From Megachile rotundata (lineage: Eukaryota; Arthropoda; Insecta; Hymenoptera; Megachilidae): a DNA stretch of 64,000 bases. Shown piece after piece: positions 1-13,110 of the stretch (position 1 is the first letter of the stretch; each line of letters opens with the position of its first letter). The stretch lies in contig NC_134988.1 in NCBI RefSeq assembly GCF_050947335.1, positions 9,300,001-9,364,000 of the forward strand, in the 5' to 3' direction. The notes under the pieces were generated by a model that searched no databases, was not told where the DNA came from, and saw only the letters and a list, made by a program, of their open reading frames with translations. The position numbers and the translations under genes were made by a program.

Positions 1-1390
1 GTTCTCTAACAACGACGAGTGACTGTTGTCCTCAGGCATTAGGGCAGTTAGAATTGCCCTAAAGCAAAGGCACAAGGCAGCCTTTCGTCGCAGTGATGTC
101 AGAAGCTATTAAGAGGAGTAGGGAGCAGTCTACCCACTTCTCGTTTTCTTTCCTGCTCGTTCAATGTTAGATCGCTTTCATAACGCGCTAAAAGCAGCAC
201 GTGGTCACTGTTCTCTCATTGGAACCCCCACTATGCGCCCGCTGCCCTGAGATGCGTGATTCAGCTGCCCTTGGCTCACGATCAAATACCTGCCCTGCTG
301 GCATTGAGTTGCACGTCCCTACGTTACAACACCAATATTCCCTAAACTACACTTACTTCATATAAAAAAATTAATCAAAATTTTAGAATAAATTGTTTCA
401 TACAAACCATACTTTCATAGATTTTATATAATTTGCCCTTGAAGATCATAATCATGCACCTCTCAAAGAATTTCTCACCTGTTAAATAAATTATCATACA
501 TTTTTATGAAACATTGTAAGAATTGTACCATATAGAAAGGCAACGTTGAATTAAAAAAATTGAAGCTTCCCTGAAATAACTTCTTTGAGACAACTAACCT
601 AACCTAACACCACGAAAATGACATAGTAAGCTAACATACTTGTATATTTTGATTCAACCTCTTCTTTTATATTTTTGAAACCTCAACCAGGTTAACAAGA
701 AACCCCGTTGGAAATAAAAGTACGAAACAATACAAACGTTAATAATAAAATATCAGATGAAAAATCTGGCAGTAAAATGGCGTTAGTAGAAGGATACAAT
801 TTGTTGAAAATGAAAAAGCTCGGTGTCTGGTGCAGACACAAGTTCCACGACATTTTAGCTCCTTTCGAGTTGGATATAAGTGAGCTTCTATATTCTGAAC
901 GAGCAGCAAGGCATCAATGCGAATGCAAATAAACTACGGTTTCCAAGGCACTCCCACTCCCTTCAATTGCATTCAATGCAAGGACCTCAGTCGTGGTAAA
1001 TGAGACGCGTATATAATCGTGCACACATAGGAGTGTATTATGTGCACACCGGTTTTGTCTCTGCGATACCATTATGGCGGCATTTCCATTTATGACGGTC
1101 CTACGAAGCAGGCCGACCGAGTCTATCTTGTGGCGCTATACGTCGAACCCACTTTCGAAAAAAGCTCCTTCGCGTGCAGATATACAACGTCGCGGTTCTC
1201 TTGCTACAGAAAATCTCGCGAACAAACGATTTCATCCTTCTCGCGACGAGAAAAAGATAAAGTGCCTGCACTGGAGACTCGCGTGCTCGTTCGAGCACGA
1301 AGCACCCGTTCGAAACTTATTGAACGCATGAAATGATCCTTCAATATTTTCCTAACCTATTGCATACAAAGGAGGGGTCGTTCACGGATC
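1..1390 (+). other. non-coding sequence at window start, no gene recognised
   Basis: Mostly unique sequence, probably slo 5' intron. A small hairpin AGGGCA/TGCCCT sits at 41-60 within a GGCATTAGGGCA motif, and a related GGGCATTTAGGGCATT motif recurs at about 62730-62775, suggesting a dispersed repeat at both window edges. A 74-codon open frame at 708-932 lacks any recognisable motif. The 1000-1340 segment is less AT-rich and holds a TATATAA string near 1009, without further promoter support. Confidence 0.4.
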
Positions 1391-1429
1391 GTGATGTATC
1401 GTTTTCTTTTTTTTATGTTTGCTGGAGGG

Positions 1430-2480
1430 TGGAAATGTGATAGGGTGGTTTTTAGGGGTGTTGTTGTTAGGGGTGAAATTTGGGAATTTAGGGATTTTGG
1501 GAACTCTAGGAATTTTGGGAATTTGGGGATTTTCGTGATTTTAGGAAGTTGGAGATTCGAGAATTTGGAATATGGGGAATTTCGGAATTTCGGGATTTTG
1601 GGGAATTTGGGGATTAGGGGTTTTGGGAATTCGGGAGATCGGAATTTGGGGAACTTGGGGATTTGGGAATTTTGGGATTTGAGAGTTTGGGGAATTTGAG
1701 AATTTTGGGATTTGGGGATGGGAGATTTGAGAGTTTGGAATTTGGGGAATTTGGGGATTCGAGAGTTTGGGGAATTTGGGAATTTGGGGATTTGAGAGTT
1801 TGGAATTTGGGGAATCTGGAAATTTGGGAATTTGGGGGTTCAAGTGTATGGAATTTGGGGATATGGGAATTCGAGAGTTTGGAATTTGGGGAATTTGGGG
1901 ATTCGAGAGTTTGGGGAATTTGGGAATTTGAGAGTTTGGGGAATTTGGGAATTTGAGAGTTTGGAATTTGGGGAATTTGGAAATTTGGGAATTTGGGGTT
2001 CAAGAGTTTGGAATTTGGAGATTTGGGAATTCGAGAGTTTGGAATTTGGGGAATTTGGGGATTCGAGAGTTTGGGGAATTTGGGAATTTGGGGATTTGAG
2101 AGCTTGGAATTTGGGGAATTTGGAAATTTGGGAATTTGGGGGTTCAAAAGTTTGGAATTTGGAGATTTGGGAATTCGAGAGTTTGGAATTTGGGGAACTT
2201 GGGGATTCGAGAGTTTGGAATTTGGGGATTTGGGGATTCGAGAGTTTGAAATTTGGAGAATTTGGGGAATTTGGGGATTTTGGGAACCTGGTGATTCTGG
2301 GAATTTGAAAATTTAGGGAGTTTGAGATGTTGTGAATTTGGGTCCTCAGGAAATTTGGGGATTTTGGAATTTGATGATTTGGGATATTTGCAGATTTGAG
2401 ACTTTATGTACTTAAGAATTAGGGACTTTTGAGAATTTTACTAATTTTCGTATTTGGGAATATAATTAAAGTGTCTTAAA
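1430..2480 (+). repeat. G/T/A-rich minisatellite, TTTGGGGAATTTGGG type
   Basis: About 1 kb of imperfect short repeats built on GGGAATTTGGGGATTTGAGA with frequent GAGAGTTTGGAATTT variants. The + strand is nearly devoid of C, a strong strand asymmetry. Both strands are open over long distances only because the unit lacks stops in some frames; the resulting low-complexity peptides (EFGNLGIWG and SPNSQIPKFP types) are not genes. Six GGG or longer tracts with 4-5 nt loops at 1592-1635 make a good G-quadruplex motif. A sister array with the same chemistry lies at 48350-48850. Confidence 0.9.
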
Positions 2481-3560
2481 AAGTACATTTGAAAAAAAAA
2501 GCACTGATCGTTCCGTCATCTGTCAACTTCCATAATTTACCTCTTTCGTACTCCATAAACGCAGTAACAGTTAAAAATATACGTTTCGGAAGATTGACTG
2601 TGTCAAGCTTGTTGCTTTCAAGCATGTAGAGTCATCGAACTCGAGGCGAGTTTATTTTTATTCGAAAATATTTATAATGAAGGAAGAGTGCGTGGGGAGA
2701 TCGCGGAGGAAGAGAAAGTTTATAGCTTTGTAGAAAATGGCCGCGAAAATTTTTGCGACATGATATGAATCATTGGTTCCTGAAAGGCGCAGTTACTTCA
2801 TTTCTTTCGTTACTGATCGAAATATCTGTTTAATAAAACAAGGGTTGAGTCAGGTTAGGTTAAAGTTAGATTAAAGTTAGATTAAAGTTAGGTTTGGTTA
2901 AAGTTAGATTAAACGTTAGATTCTTCTGCTTTGTATAAGTTAATAGGGTTAGGTTAAGATTAAATGAATTACTTATTTTTGTTTTGTACGAAGTAACAAT
3001 ATAAGTCAAACTTGGATTAGGTCAAAAAACTATGTTATACAAACTGATAAAATTAGGTTACGTTAAGGTTAGATCACTGAAATGATTTGTTCTATTTAGT
3101 ACAAATAATAGGATTAGATTAGGTTAGGTTTAAGTATATCTGTCAGAATTAGATGAATTGTTAGTTACCTTTGTTCTAGTAAAATTTGTTTCAATCAGTA
3201 GTTAATAAGGTTATGTTAAGATTAGATCAATAAAAGTATCTCTTTCTTCTCTGTAAAGCAGTACTGTTAGGTTAGGTCAGTATTACAGCAATCAACCCTT
3301 AGATGTCTATATTTTATATGTATAGAGTAATTGTATTACGCTAGATTAGGATTAGGTTACCCAGCTGTTACATGTATCTCTCCGTATGAAGTAATAAGGT
3401 TAGATTCGATTAAGCAGATAATAAAGCCGTTGCATATCTCTGTTTCGTGTAAAGAGATAAGGTTATGCTATATTAAGGTTAGGTTAATAAAATTTCCTCT
3501 ACAGTACGTTTACCTTATTTTTCTTTAATAAACTTTTTGTACAAAGTGACAAGATCTGAT
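2481..3560 (+). repeat. unique segment followed by degenerate TTAGG-like interspersed repeats
   Basis: 2481-2830 shows nothing recognisable. From about 2840 to 3560, GGTTAGGTTA and GTTAGATTAAA motifs recur irregularly. TTAGG is the usual insect telomere unit, but here the motifs are spaced and degenerate, so this is an intronic simple repeat rather than telomere. Confidence 0.5.
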
Positions 3561-3599
3561 TATGTTAAGGTTAAGTCCATTAAACAGTCTTTGCTCTTA

Positions 3600-4540
3600 C
3601 ATTTTATGCAACAAAGCATCTTTTGTGTTAAACAATGAGGTTAGGTCACGTTTAAATTGCAAATAACAGTCGCTTACCAGTATGGTATGTTCACCATATT
3701 TCTTTAGAATAAATATCTTCATTTTACATAAACTGCAGGATCAAACTACATCAAGTTGAGGTTAGGTTAAACAGATAGTCGTTGATCCTCATTTTTCCCT
3801 GATCAAAACATCTTTTGTATTAAACATTGAGGTTAGGATACGTAACATTTAAATTTCAAACAGCAATTTGTTATCAATGAAGTATATTTGCAATACTTCC
3901 TTTAAATAAGTATCTTCATTTTACATAAACTGCAGGATCAAACTACCTCAAGTTGAGGTTAGGTCAAACAGATAGTTGTTGATCCTCATTTTTCTCTGAT
4001 CAAAACATCTTTTATATTAAACATTGAGGTTAGGGTACGTCACGTTTAAATTTCAAACAGCAATTTGTTATCAATGAAGTATATTTACAATACTTCCTTT
4101 AAATAAGTATCTTCATTTTACATAAACTGCAGGATCAAACTACATCAAGTTGAGGTTAGGTCAAACAGATAGTTGTCGATCCTCATTTTTCCCTGATCAA
4201 AACATCTTTTGTATTAAACATTGAGGTTAGGGTACGTCATGTTTAAATTTCAAACAGCAATTTGTTATCAATGAAGTATATTTACAATACTTCCTTTAAA
4301 TAAGTATCTTCATTTTACATAAACTGCAGGATCAAACTACATCAAGTTAAGGTTAGGTTAAGTAGGTAGTCGTTGATCCTCATTTTTCCCTGATCAAAAC
4401 ATCTTTTATATTAAACATTGAGGTTAGGATACGTAACATTTAAATTTCAAACAGCAATTTGTTATCAATGAAGTATATTTACCATATTTTCTAAGTATCT
4501 TCATTTCACATAAACATCAAGTTAAGGTTAGGTTAAGTCA
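3600..4540 (+). repeat. tandem array, about 197-bp unit, four to five copies
   Basis: The marker CTGCAGGATCAAACTAC recurs at about 3733, 3930, 4128 and 4324, giving a 197-bp period. Each unit also contains ATTGAGGTTAGG and a GATCCTCATTTTTC block. The first and last copies are more diverged, as expected for edge units. Confidence 0.88.
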
Positions 4541-6424
4541 ACTGTTTATCCTCATCCACCCTTTTCCTTCGGAATTAAACGATAAGGTCAAGACATTTTA
4601 TCTAAATTGCAAATAGCAGTTTACCGACGATATTCAGCAGACTTCCCTCGGATAAAAATATTTTCCTGACAAATTGATAAGATTTCCTTGTCAATGTACC
4701 GTAATTGGTACGTTTAACCTTTATCCGGCGTCCAAGTAAGTAACCTCGGTGACCGACCTACATCTCGAAATCAATCTCCGTTCGTATCTATCCGTCGTCT
4801 GTATTTTTTGTTTAATGTCCCGTATCGATTCCGATCCGTCTCATTCTTTATTTAATTCGTTCGCATCTTCCAGCGGAGAGCACGGAGAGTTTTTAGAACC
4901 GTTGGCGAGGCTTGTGTACCGTCCGTTCTCGAGATATCCTGTAAGCCGAGCCTTAGAAATCTTTAATAAGTTTCGATGTTGCCGTGCGAATGTGTCGAGT
5001 GACCTCTGACTCGAGGAATATTTCACGTGTCCCATTTTTCTCTGTCGACGTGTTTCGACGTTCATAAGTTCCTCGTAAAATGTGTTTGCTGCATTGCGTT
5101 TCGAATTATTATTGAACATGCAAAATCGATTACGTCGATGCGGTGGTCTTCTTTTCATCTTCAGGGAATTTCGAAAACTACGATAGACATTTAGAAAGGT
5201 TATTTTATCGATTAAGAGTGAATAATTTAGGTTATTGATTTGGGGATTAATTATTTAAGGAATACAATGGTACGAGCAGTTATTGTAAATTGAGCATTCA
5301 AATTTCCCGCGCTAATATTTTATAGCTATCCTTCAGGACGCCATTTTCTATGGAGAAACTTATCTATACAAGATGGCGGCGACTCATTTGCATAACTCGG
5401 AAATTCTGAAATTTATGTATATACAAGCTGGAAATTTGAAAAATTTAAATTTTAAAATATAAATTTTGCTGTTCTATAATTTTTAAGACTTTAATAATCT
5501 TTTCAATACATTCCTAACGCGTTTCGAGTTCTTAATTTTGTATCGAATAAATGTGTAAACCCTCCACTTTGCTTTAAGTTCTTCGTGAAATTTACAATAG
5601 AAAATATTTTTCAATTTTAATTAAAGAATTTTATTATAAAATTGTGTAGTTAACTTGTCAATAATAATTATCAGTATATATATTATTTTAGTATACATTA
5701 CAATTCTCTGTATAAATATACGAGTCCGCCATATTGCTCGAAATACGCGGGAAATTCAAACGGTTCACTGGAACGCGCAGCGAAAGGACGCGAAATGAGA
5801 GAAAAGTAGAAGTCGAGTCAGGAAGTTTGGGGTCGTATTTGGTAGAAAAGTCTTTAGTGGCAGATTGGCAAGATGCCAGTATCAGTTTCAAAGAATGTAA
5901 CAGATTAGTCACGACGCCGGTGGTGGAGGAGACAATCGTTTGGATGCTGGTCAGGTCTGGGTCTGGTTCGACCTGGTCGAACTATAAAATGTTAGATACC
6001 GGGAGTCTAACCCTCACCCTTCTTCGTTCGACTGACACGGTTTTTCAGTATGGTACAGTGTGCCAAGGCCTATTAGTGATAATCTAGTTTCACCGTTATA
6101 GTTCCGAATGAAGACGAGTGTAACGCCGATAGATCGACTTCCTTTATTGCCGGTTTCCTACCTAACGACTATCGAGACGGCACTTTATTTGCATTCGTGT
6201 GAATATTGTTTACGTAATTAGTTTAGTCTGCTCGATGTCTGTGGAAATTAACGGAAACGGGTACGATGCGAGGTCAGCCAAACGAGGTTAAACTTTTTGC
6301 CAACATCTTCGTGATGCTGTTAAGAATTTTCTCGGGATATTGTGCCGTGTATCGTTTTAGATTTATACGGTTTATTTGTTTGCGCTGAAGTTGTTTCGAT
6401 AGGTTATCAAAAATGAATTAGGGG
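4541..6424 (+). other. mostly unique intron sequence with two less AT-rich islands
   Basis: No gene recognised. Islands at about 4740-5160 and 5730-6090 are richer in G+C than the surroundings and carry open frames of 86-117 codons on either strand, none with recognisable domains. A TATAAAA string lies at 5983-5989 in the second island. They may be conserved intronic regulatory DNA; this is only inferred from composition. Confidence 0.35.
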
Positions 6425-6930
6425 ATGCTGTCTCTTATATTGCCGAATGGAGTATTGTTTGAAATAGTACGCTGTTTTTAAGTTACAGTGTATATCTCTT
6501 GTTATATTGCCGAATGGAACATTATTTAAAATAGTACACTGGTTTTGAGTTGCAGTATATGTCCCTTGTTATATTGCAGAATGGAGCATTGTTTAAAATA
6601 GTACACTGTTCTTAAGTTGCAGTGTATAAGTCTCTTGTTACATTGCAGAATGAAGCATTGTTTAAAATAGTACACTGTTTTTGAGTTGCAGTGTATAAGT
6701 CTCTTGTTATATTGCAGAATGAAGCATTGTTTAAAATAGTACACTGTTTTTGAGTTGCACTGTATAAGTCTCTTGTTATATTGCAGAATGAAGCATTGTT
6801 TAAAATAGTACACTATTTTTAAGTTGCAGTGTATAAGTCTCTTGTTACATTGCAGAATGAAGCATTGTTTAAAATAGTATACTATTTGTAAGTTGTAATA
6901 TAAAAGTCTCTCGTTATATTGCCAAACATG
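6425..6930 (+). repeat. tandem array, about 69-bp unit, about seven copies
   Basis: The block CTCTTGTTATATTGCAGAAT recurs every 68-69 bp, followed by GCATTGTTTAAAATAGTACACT. Its TTGTTATATTGCC core resembles the end of the pogo/Tigger-like elements elsewhere in the window, so the unit may derive from an element terminus. Reverse-strand open frame across it is a repeat artefact. Confidence 0.88.
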
Positions 6931-8254
6931 ACAATTTCAAAATGAGTTCAGTGTATAAGTTTGCAAAATTTAAGAAATTAAACGATTTAAATTTTTAAAT
7001 GGGTGAAAGTTTGATAGTTTGAAAACATGTAGATTTATATGTAAATTGATAGATTAAAAAATTTAAAAGATCTTGAATTTTCGTGCTGACTTTGAGGATA
7101 TAAAACTTAAAAATTTGTAAATTTGCAAATTTGTAAAATTGTAAAATTTAAAATTTGTAAATCTGTATATAAGAGAATTTCATAACTGAATTAAGTACTT
7201 GTATATTAAATACAAATTGTGTGTGATACAAATAGATTTATTATGGGGTTCTTATGTACATCTGTTTACATACTCTTCTTATACCTTTTTTCTGAATATA
7301 CGCTTTTGAAGTGATATCCGTTAAATTATTATTAAGCATAGTATCTATTATGTTTACTATTAAGCTTGAACACAATTCTGAAATCTAAATAGTAAATTTC
7401 CTGCCTACTAAGAAATTTAAAGAAAGTAAGTAAAAACATACAAATATAAATATATTACCCTTAACCAATAATTATTAAAATAAAATACCACGTAATTGCT
7501 AATTCATAATAATTGCGAACCGCTAAATTGCTAATAATTAATTATCATAAATTACAGTAATTTAACATAATTTATTGCCATAAATTATTATATACCAACA
7601 ACCAAATGTGCAACCATTAATTATCACAAGTGAAACATTAATGTCCTTACGCTGTTTATTTCGATTTAAAATTATTGTCCATAAAGTTTCAACAAATAAT
7701 TCCACCAAAAAACAGTACAAAAAGCTACATCAAAAAAGTTATCAGAGTACAAAATATTTCGAAAACAATTCAAACGCTTGAAAAAAAAAAATAAAAAAAT
7801 AGACGAACACTATGCATGACAAAGCAAGATTCTTCAGACCATAAAAAAAGCTTCGCGAAGCTAATGGTTGATCACATGAAACTCCCACGTTATTTAACGT
7901 GTTGCAATACTTGACCTAAATCGTTTGCAACCACCAGTATAGGAATATAGGGACAAAGACAAAGGCTGCGAGAATATAAAACAAAACCGGAGAGTCCAAG
8001 CAGAGGAAGAGCTAGAATTAAAGTGGAAGCGATCATCGACATCATGTTTGTAGTAGATATCACTTCCGCAAAGAGTGTTATCACACTTGGTTCTTTGCGT
8101 TTATTTCCTGCCTCCGCCGCTGCAGTAGTGTTGTTTTATAATTGTGAACGACCAACAGACTTTTCTAAAGGAGTATCATTCATATTTATCCGATATTTAT
8201 ATTTATTTAAATTATTTCACCGTTGAATATCGATTGACTTTGATGCAATAAAAC
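6931..8254. other. AT-rich intron with a less AT-rich island at about 7890-8185
   Basis: Mostly low-complexity A/T sequence. The island on the minus strand holds an 81-codon frame (8135 to 7890) with a hydrophobic segment, MMSMIASTLILALPLLGLSG. A further 15 codons starting with ATG at 8183 are in the same frame but separated by a TAA at 8138-8136. No family was recognised; it may be a broken small membrane-protein gene, an exon of an antisense gene, or chance. Confidence 0.3.
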
Positions 8255-9530
8255 TAACGCGATACGATGACATAAAAGTATTTTAAAATTATACGTATGG
8301 CATATCAATTTCGAGCTTACGGTCCTGGGAAAATGAATATGTAATCTCTTATCAATATTTATAATGCTGAATGGCGGATACGTAATTACAATAAATATTG
8401 GACGATTATCGGTTATTCGAGGAATGTATTAGGTTGTTGATTCTATGAAACTGTAGTTTAAAGCTTGAAATATGATAAAAGTAATTACATAAATAATTGG
8501 ACAATTTTTAATTGTTAAATTGTCGTAATTTGAACAATTACCGATTTGGAACGTAAAGGTTCATAATTGATTTCATGACATAAAAGTATTGAAAATTGCC
8601 ACTTGTAATACGTCAATTTAAAGCTTGAAGCTTAATAAAAAAGGCTACGTAAACGTTTTATCGATATTCTTTATACAAAATGGCTGATTAACGGCCTCAA
8701 GAGTGTTCGATCGGTCACTGTATACGAGAGATATCTTATTACGAAGCTAACGTTCGATTTTATGACAGAAAAATGCCAAAATAATACTTGTTGTGTACCA
8801 ATTTAAAGCTTGAAATATAACAAAAATAAATACACAAGCGTTTTACACGTTTTCTTAATAAAAAGTCATCAGAGCGAGCAACGATCGATTTCGAAACGCA
8901 CAAAGTCTCTCTCGATTTCATGACATAAAAGTATCGAAAACTGCCACTTGTAATACGTCAAATTAAAGCTTGAAGCTTAATAAAAAGGGCTACGTAAACG
9001 TTTTATCGATATTCTTTATACAAAATGGCTGATTAACGGCCTCAAGAGTGTTCGATCGGTCACTGTACACAAGAGATATCTTATTACGAAGCTAACGTTC
9101 GTTTTTATGATAGAAAGATGCCAAACTAATGCTTGTTGTATATCAATTTAAAGTTTGAAATATAACAAAACTAAATACACAAGCGTTTTACACATTTTTT
9201 TAATAAAAAGTCATCAGAGGAAAAAACGATCGATTTTGAAACGCACAAAGTCTCTCTCGATTTCATGACATAAAAGTATCGAAAACTGCCACTTGTAATA
9301 CGTCAATTTAAAGCTTGAAGCTTAATAAAAAAGGCTACGTAAACGTTTTATCGATATTCTTTATACAAAATGGCTTGTTATCGGCCTCACGAGCGATCGG
9401 TATACAAGAGCTACCCTATTAGGTGGTTAATGTTTGATACGACTTCATGACAGAAAGACGTCTCAAAACGACACTTGTTGAGTACCAATTTAAAGCTTGA
9501 AGTCTGACAAAAAATACACAAACGTTTCAT
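8255..9530 (+). repeat. satellite-like array, about 345-bp dimeric unit, direct orientation
   Basis: The marker CATGACATAAAAGTATC recurs at about 8575, 8920 and 9265 (345-bp period). Each 345-bp unit consists of two diverged halves of about 172 bp, one with TGACATAAAAGTATC and one with TGACAGAAAAATGCC, both followed by CAATTTAAAGCTTGAA. This is a higher-order dimer structure. The same family lies inverted at 10870-11740 and again direct at 23960-25340. Confidence 0.85.
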
Positions 9531-10869
9531 AACAAATTTTAATAGGAAACTTTCACTTATAACAAATAATGTAAACTTTCAATATACAAAAATGGTAAAA
9601 AGGTAGATCTTCACGTTCACATAAAATCTCGTGTTTCATGTTGCATCAAAAAGTATTTTAACAAGAAAATAATTATTTTAAAAAGAAAGATTTGTTGATA
9701 AATCGTTTTCACTCAAAAAAAGTCACATAAGATTCACCATGGTTAAAAATTGAGTTAACTTGCCTTTAAGAACTTTTAATCACTATGAAACAATGTTTCA
9801 CATTCAACCACGCACTGTCAACTGACGGCCAGATATTAATTTTTTGTTTACAACGAAATAATTTACATGGTCACTTTTGCTATTCATTTATCGCAGCGTT
9901 TAATAGAAAGCGATGTTCCATATTCGTCACAGTTACTATACACCGTAGCGAAAAGGTGAAGGGTAAATAAGGAAAGATTGAAGAAAGATCCTCACCTTAA
10001 TATACATTCGTTTTCTTGAATAAATGCATTGGCTGGTAACAGAGCGTCCCAAATTAAAACGCACTAAGTGGCAGAAAGTAGGAGAACGAGCCCGTTGCCA
10101 GGCAAGAAGTTTTACATCCCGAGATGGCATAGCCCCAAGTTTCCATCGTTTCGCGCCAACGCCACATTCGACCGAGTTTTCCACGACCAACTATTTATAG
10201 GGATAAACGTGAAATTAAACACTGAAAATCTATCGACGACGAAACGACAATCGCGTGCCAAAACAGACACTAAACCTTTATATTAATATCTTATATTCGA
10301 TTTTGGCTATCGCGCGCCGCAATCATCCCCATATGATTATTATGGACTTCCAAAATTTATATTACAACGTTTCCGTTTATATACTACTATTTTTATTTAC
10401 TATTTTACCTTACTATTACTATTACTTTACTTTTACCTGTTTGACAACTCGAGATCTGAATGGGTAATATTACGTTCAGTAGGGTGAACGTCTATACATT
10501 TGTTAGTTTGCGATCGAACGTGTTAAAAGTGTAAAGTAGCACTTATACGAAGCTATATAAGCTAACAGTACTTATATGACACTAATATGAAGCTTGAAGT
10601 TCGCTTAAAATGATTATGTACTCAATATTTTTGAAGTAGGTGGAGGACCATGATTTAGTGCTATTCTAGTGATAACCTTACTGTTATGTTGACTACCAGC
10701 TGTTTATATTGCAAATATTGATGAAACGTTTACACAGTAAATTTTAAGCTTCAAACGAATACGCCATAAACGTGAATTTATGGTGCGTTTGTGTCACTAA
10801 GTCAAATCTGGCTTTATGGGTTCCAAAGTTGGTTGTTTATTGTAACTAGCACTTTGTGTTAACAAATAA
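9531..10869. other. spacer between inverted satellite arrays
   Basis: Mostly unique, moderately AT-rich sequence between the direct array (8255-9530) and its inverted relative (10870-11740). A less AT-rich block at 10030-10260 has short overlapping open frames on both strands without recognisable products. Diverged single units of the family (GAAGCTTGAAGTTCGC near 10590) occur near the right side. Confidence 0.4.
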
Positions 10870-11740
10870 TAGGAAAGCGCTTATGTAGTCATTTTGAGGA
10901 AGCTTCAAGCTTTAATTTGATGTATTATAAGTGCCATTTTGAAATACTTTTATGTTATGAATTTGTGTATGACTTTTATTGTTTTGAAATCAATTAATTG
11001 ATTTATACAGTGTTACACTGTTTGTTATAATTGACTGTCCGCCATTTTGTATTGATATTACCCATGACACCTTTATGTAGGCATTTTGAGGAAGCTTCAA
11101 GCTTTAATTTGATGTATTACGAGCGCCATTTTGAAATACTTTTATGTCATGAATTTGTGTCTGACATTCATTGTTTTGAAATTAATTAATTGATTTATAC
11201 GGCGTTACGCTGTTTGTTACAATTGACTGTCCGCCATTTTTTATTGATATTACCCATGACACCTTTATGTAGGCATTTTGAGGAAGCTTCAAGCTTTAAT
11301 TTGATGTATTACGAGCACCATTTTGAAACACTTTTATGTCATGAATTTGTATCTGATTATCATTGTTTTGAAATTAATTAATTGATTTATACGGCGTTAC
11401 ACTGTTTGTTACAATTGACTGTCCGCCATTTTGTATTGATATTACCCATGAAACCCTTATGTAGGCATTTTCAGTAAGCTTCAAGCTTTAATTTGATGTA
11501 TTACGAGCGCCATTTTGAAATACTTTTATGTCATGAATTTGTGTCTGACTTTCATTGTTTTGAAGTTAATTAATTGATGTATACAGCGTTACACTGTTTG
11601 TTACAATCGACTGTCCGCCATTTTGTATTAATATTACCCATGAAACCTTCACGCAGTCATTTTCACTAAACTCTAAACTTAAAATTAACGTACCATAAGC
11701 GCCATTTTGAAATACTTTTATGTCACGAAATTACCCCAGA
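10870..11740 (-). repeat. satellite-like array, about 192-bp unit, inverted orientation
   Basis: AAGCTTCAAGCTTTAATTTG recurs at about 10900, 11092, 11284 and 11476 (192-bp period). Its reverse complement, CAAATTAAAGCTTGAAGCTT, is the hallmark of the 8255-9530 array, and the flanking CTTTTATGTCATG also matches inverted. The unit contains GTCCGCCATTTTGTATTGAT. Together the two arrays make a long inverted repeat about 3.5 kb across. Confidence 0.85.
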
Positions 11741-12539
11741 CTTTCACTATTCTGAAATAATCAAGACTTGATACGATCTAATATTTTGATTACAAACAAA
11801 AATTATTTTTAGTTACATGAATAATAACGCTGGGTGAAGGAACAGATCCTTTTAAAAGGTGTAAAATCGTTGGAAATTTTTTGCGCTTTAGAATTCCGAT
11901 TTCATACAGTGCGACTTCTTTTTATTTGCTTTTCTCAAGGAGACTTTACGTGCAGTCAAAGTACACGGTGACAAAGAAGTGAAAACAAATGTCCTAGAGT
12001 GGCTGAGACTGCAAAATAAAAATTTCTTTACTGCCTGCACAAGGAAGCTAGTAGAACAATGACAAGTGTAAAATTTTATCAGGATATGTTTAAAAATAGA
12101 TTAGTCATGATACTTTTTGGATAAATGAAATAAATAGTCAAAATGATTATTATTTATTTGTTTCGTTTATTTTATGTGAGGCGTAGCATATCATAGATTA
12201 TTTAATATTATTATATATTGTTTTTTAAATGTTATTGTGTATTGTTTAATATTATTGTTGCATTCCATTGTTTAATTTTTTTGTTATATTGTAATTTGAT
12301 ATTGTGATTGTATTTTGTTTTTATACAATTTTTATAAGATGCTATTAGTTGAATCAAGATTAGTATTATGTTATGTTATTATAAATATAAAAATATACTA
12401 ATTGGATATTTATTTTTACATACCATTTTAATATTTTTTATGTTCTTGAAAATATTGCAATGTTACCATATATTTTGTTTTCAATAGTTAAAGTTCAATG
12501 GAATGACAATTTTAAATATTGCAACTTCTCAAAATAATC
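11741..12539. other. AT-rich intron, no feature seen
   Basis: Long A/T runs, including repeated ATTGTTTAATATTATTGTT-like strings at 12190-12330. No gene, element end or array is evident. Confidence 0.4.
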
Positions 12540-13110
12540 CTTGAAACTTTCTAAAATAAAAATTTTGAACATTAAAGTTTCCCAAAATAAAAGTTAGAAA
12601 TATTGGAGCTTCCTAAATAAAAATTAGGAACATTGAAACTTCCCAAACAAAAAATTACTAATATTAAAACTTTCCAAAATAAAAATTGCAAACATGAATG
12701 CTTAATATAACAAATTTTAAACATCAAGCTTCCCAAACCAAACTTACTAATAATTAAAGCAATAAAAAATAAAAATATAAAATAATAAACCTTCCAAAAT
12801 AAAAATTTCAACCCTCCAAACTTCCCAAACCAAACTTACTAATAATTAAAGCAATCAAAAATAAAAATATTAAATAATAAACCTTCCAAAATAAAAATTT
12901 CAACCCTCCAAGCTTCCCAAACCAAACTTACTAATTATTAAAGCAATCAAAAATAAAAATATTAAATAATAAACCTTCCAAAATAAAAATTTCAACCCTC
13001 CAAGCTTCCCAAACCAAACTTACTAATTATTAAAGCAATCAAAAATAAAAATATTAAATAATAAACCTTCCAAAATAAAAATTTCAATCCTCCAAACTTC
13101 CCAAACCCAA
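12540..13110 (+). repeat. tandem array, about 92-bp unit, four good copies
   Basis: ACCTTCCAAAATAAAAATTT recurs at about 12790, 12882, 12974 and 13066. Units share CCCAAACCAAACTTACTAAT. The upstream part (12540-12780) holds more diverged, shorter relatives. Confidence 0.88.

Noticed and set aside
708..932. 74-codon frame with fairly balanced composition
   Set aside because: No ATG at its start, no family recognised, no convincing splice signals. Kept only as a note.
1541..2316. Overlapping open frames of 97-177 codons on both strands
   Set aside because: They follow the DNA unit of the G-rich minisatellite and encode only low-complexity repeats, on both strands and several frames at once.
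2840..3560. Telomere-like TTAGG repeats
   Set aside because: Motifs are spaced and degenerate and lie between ordinary intron arrays, so not a telomere or a clean interstitial telomeric tract.
5734..6087. 117-codon frame in a less AT-rich island, and the TATAAAA at 5983
   Set aside because: No recognisable protein motifs; a single TATA string without initiator or downstream exon evidence is not enough for a promoter call.
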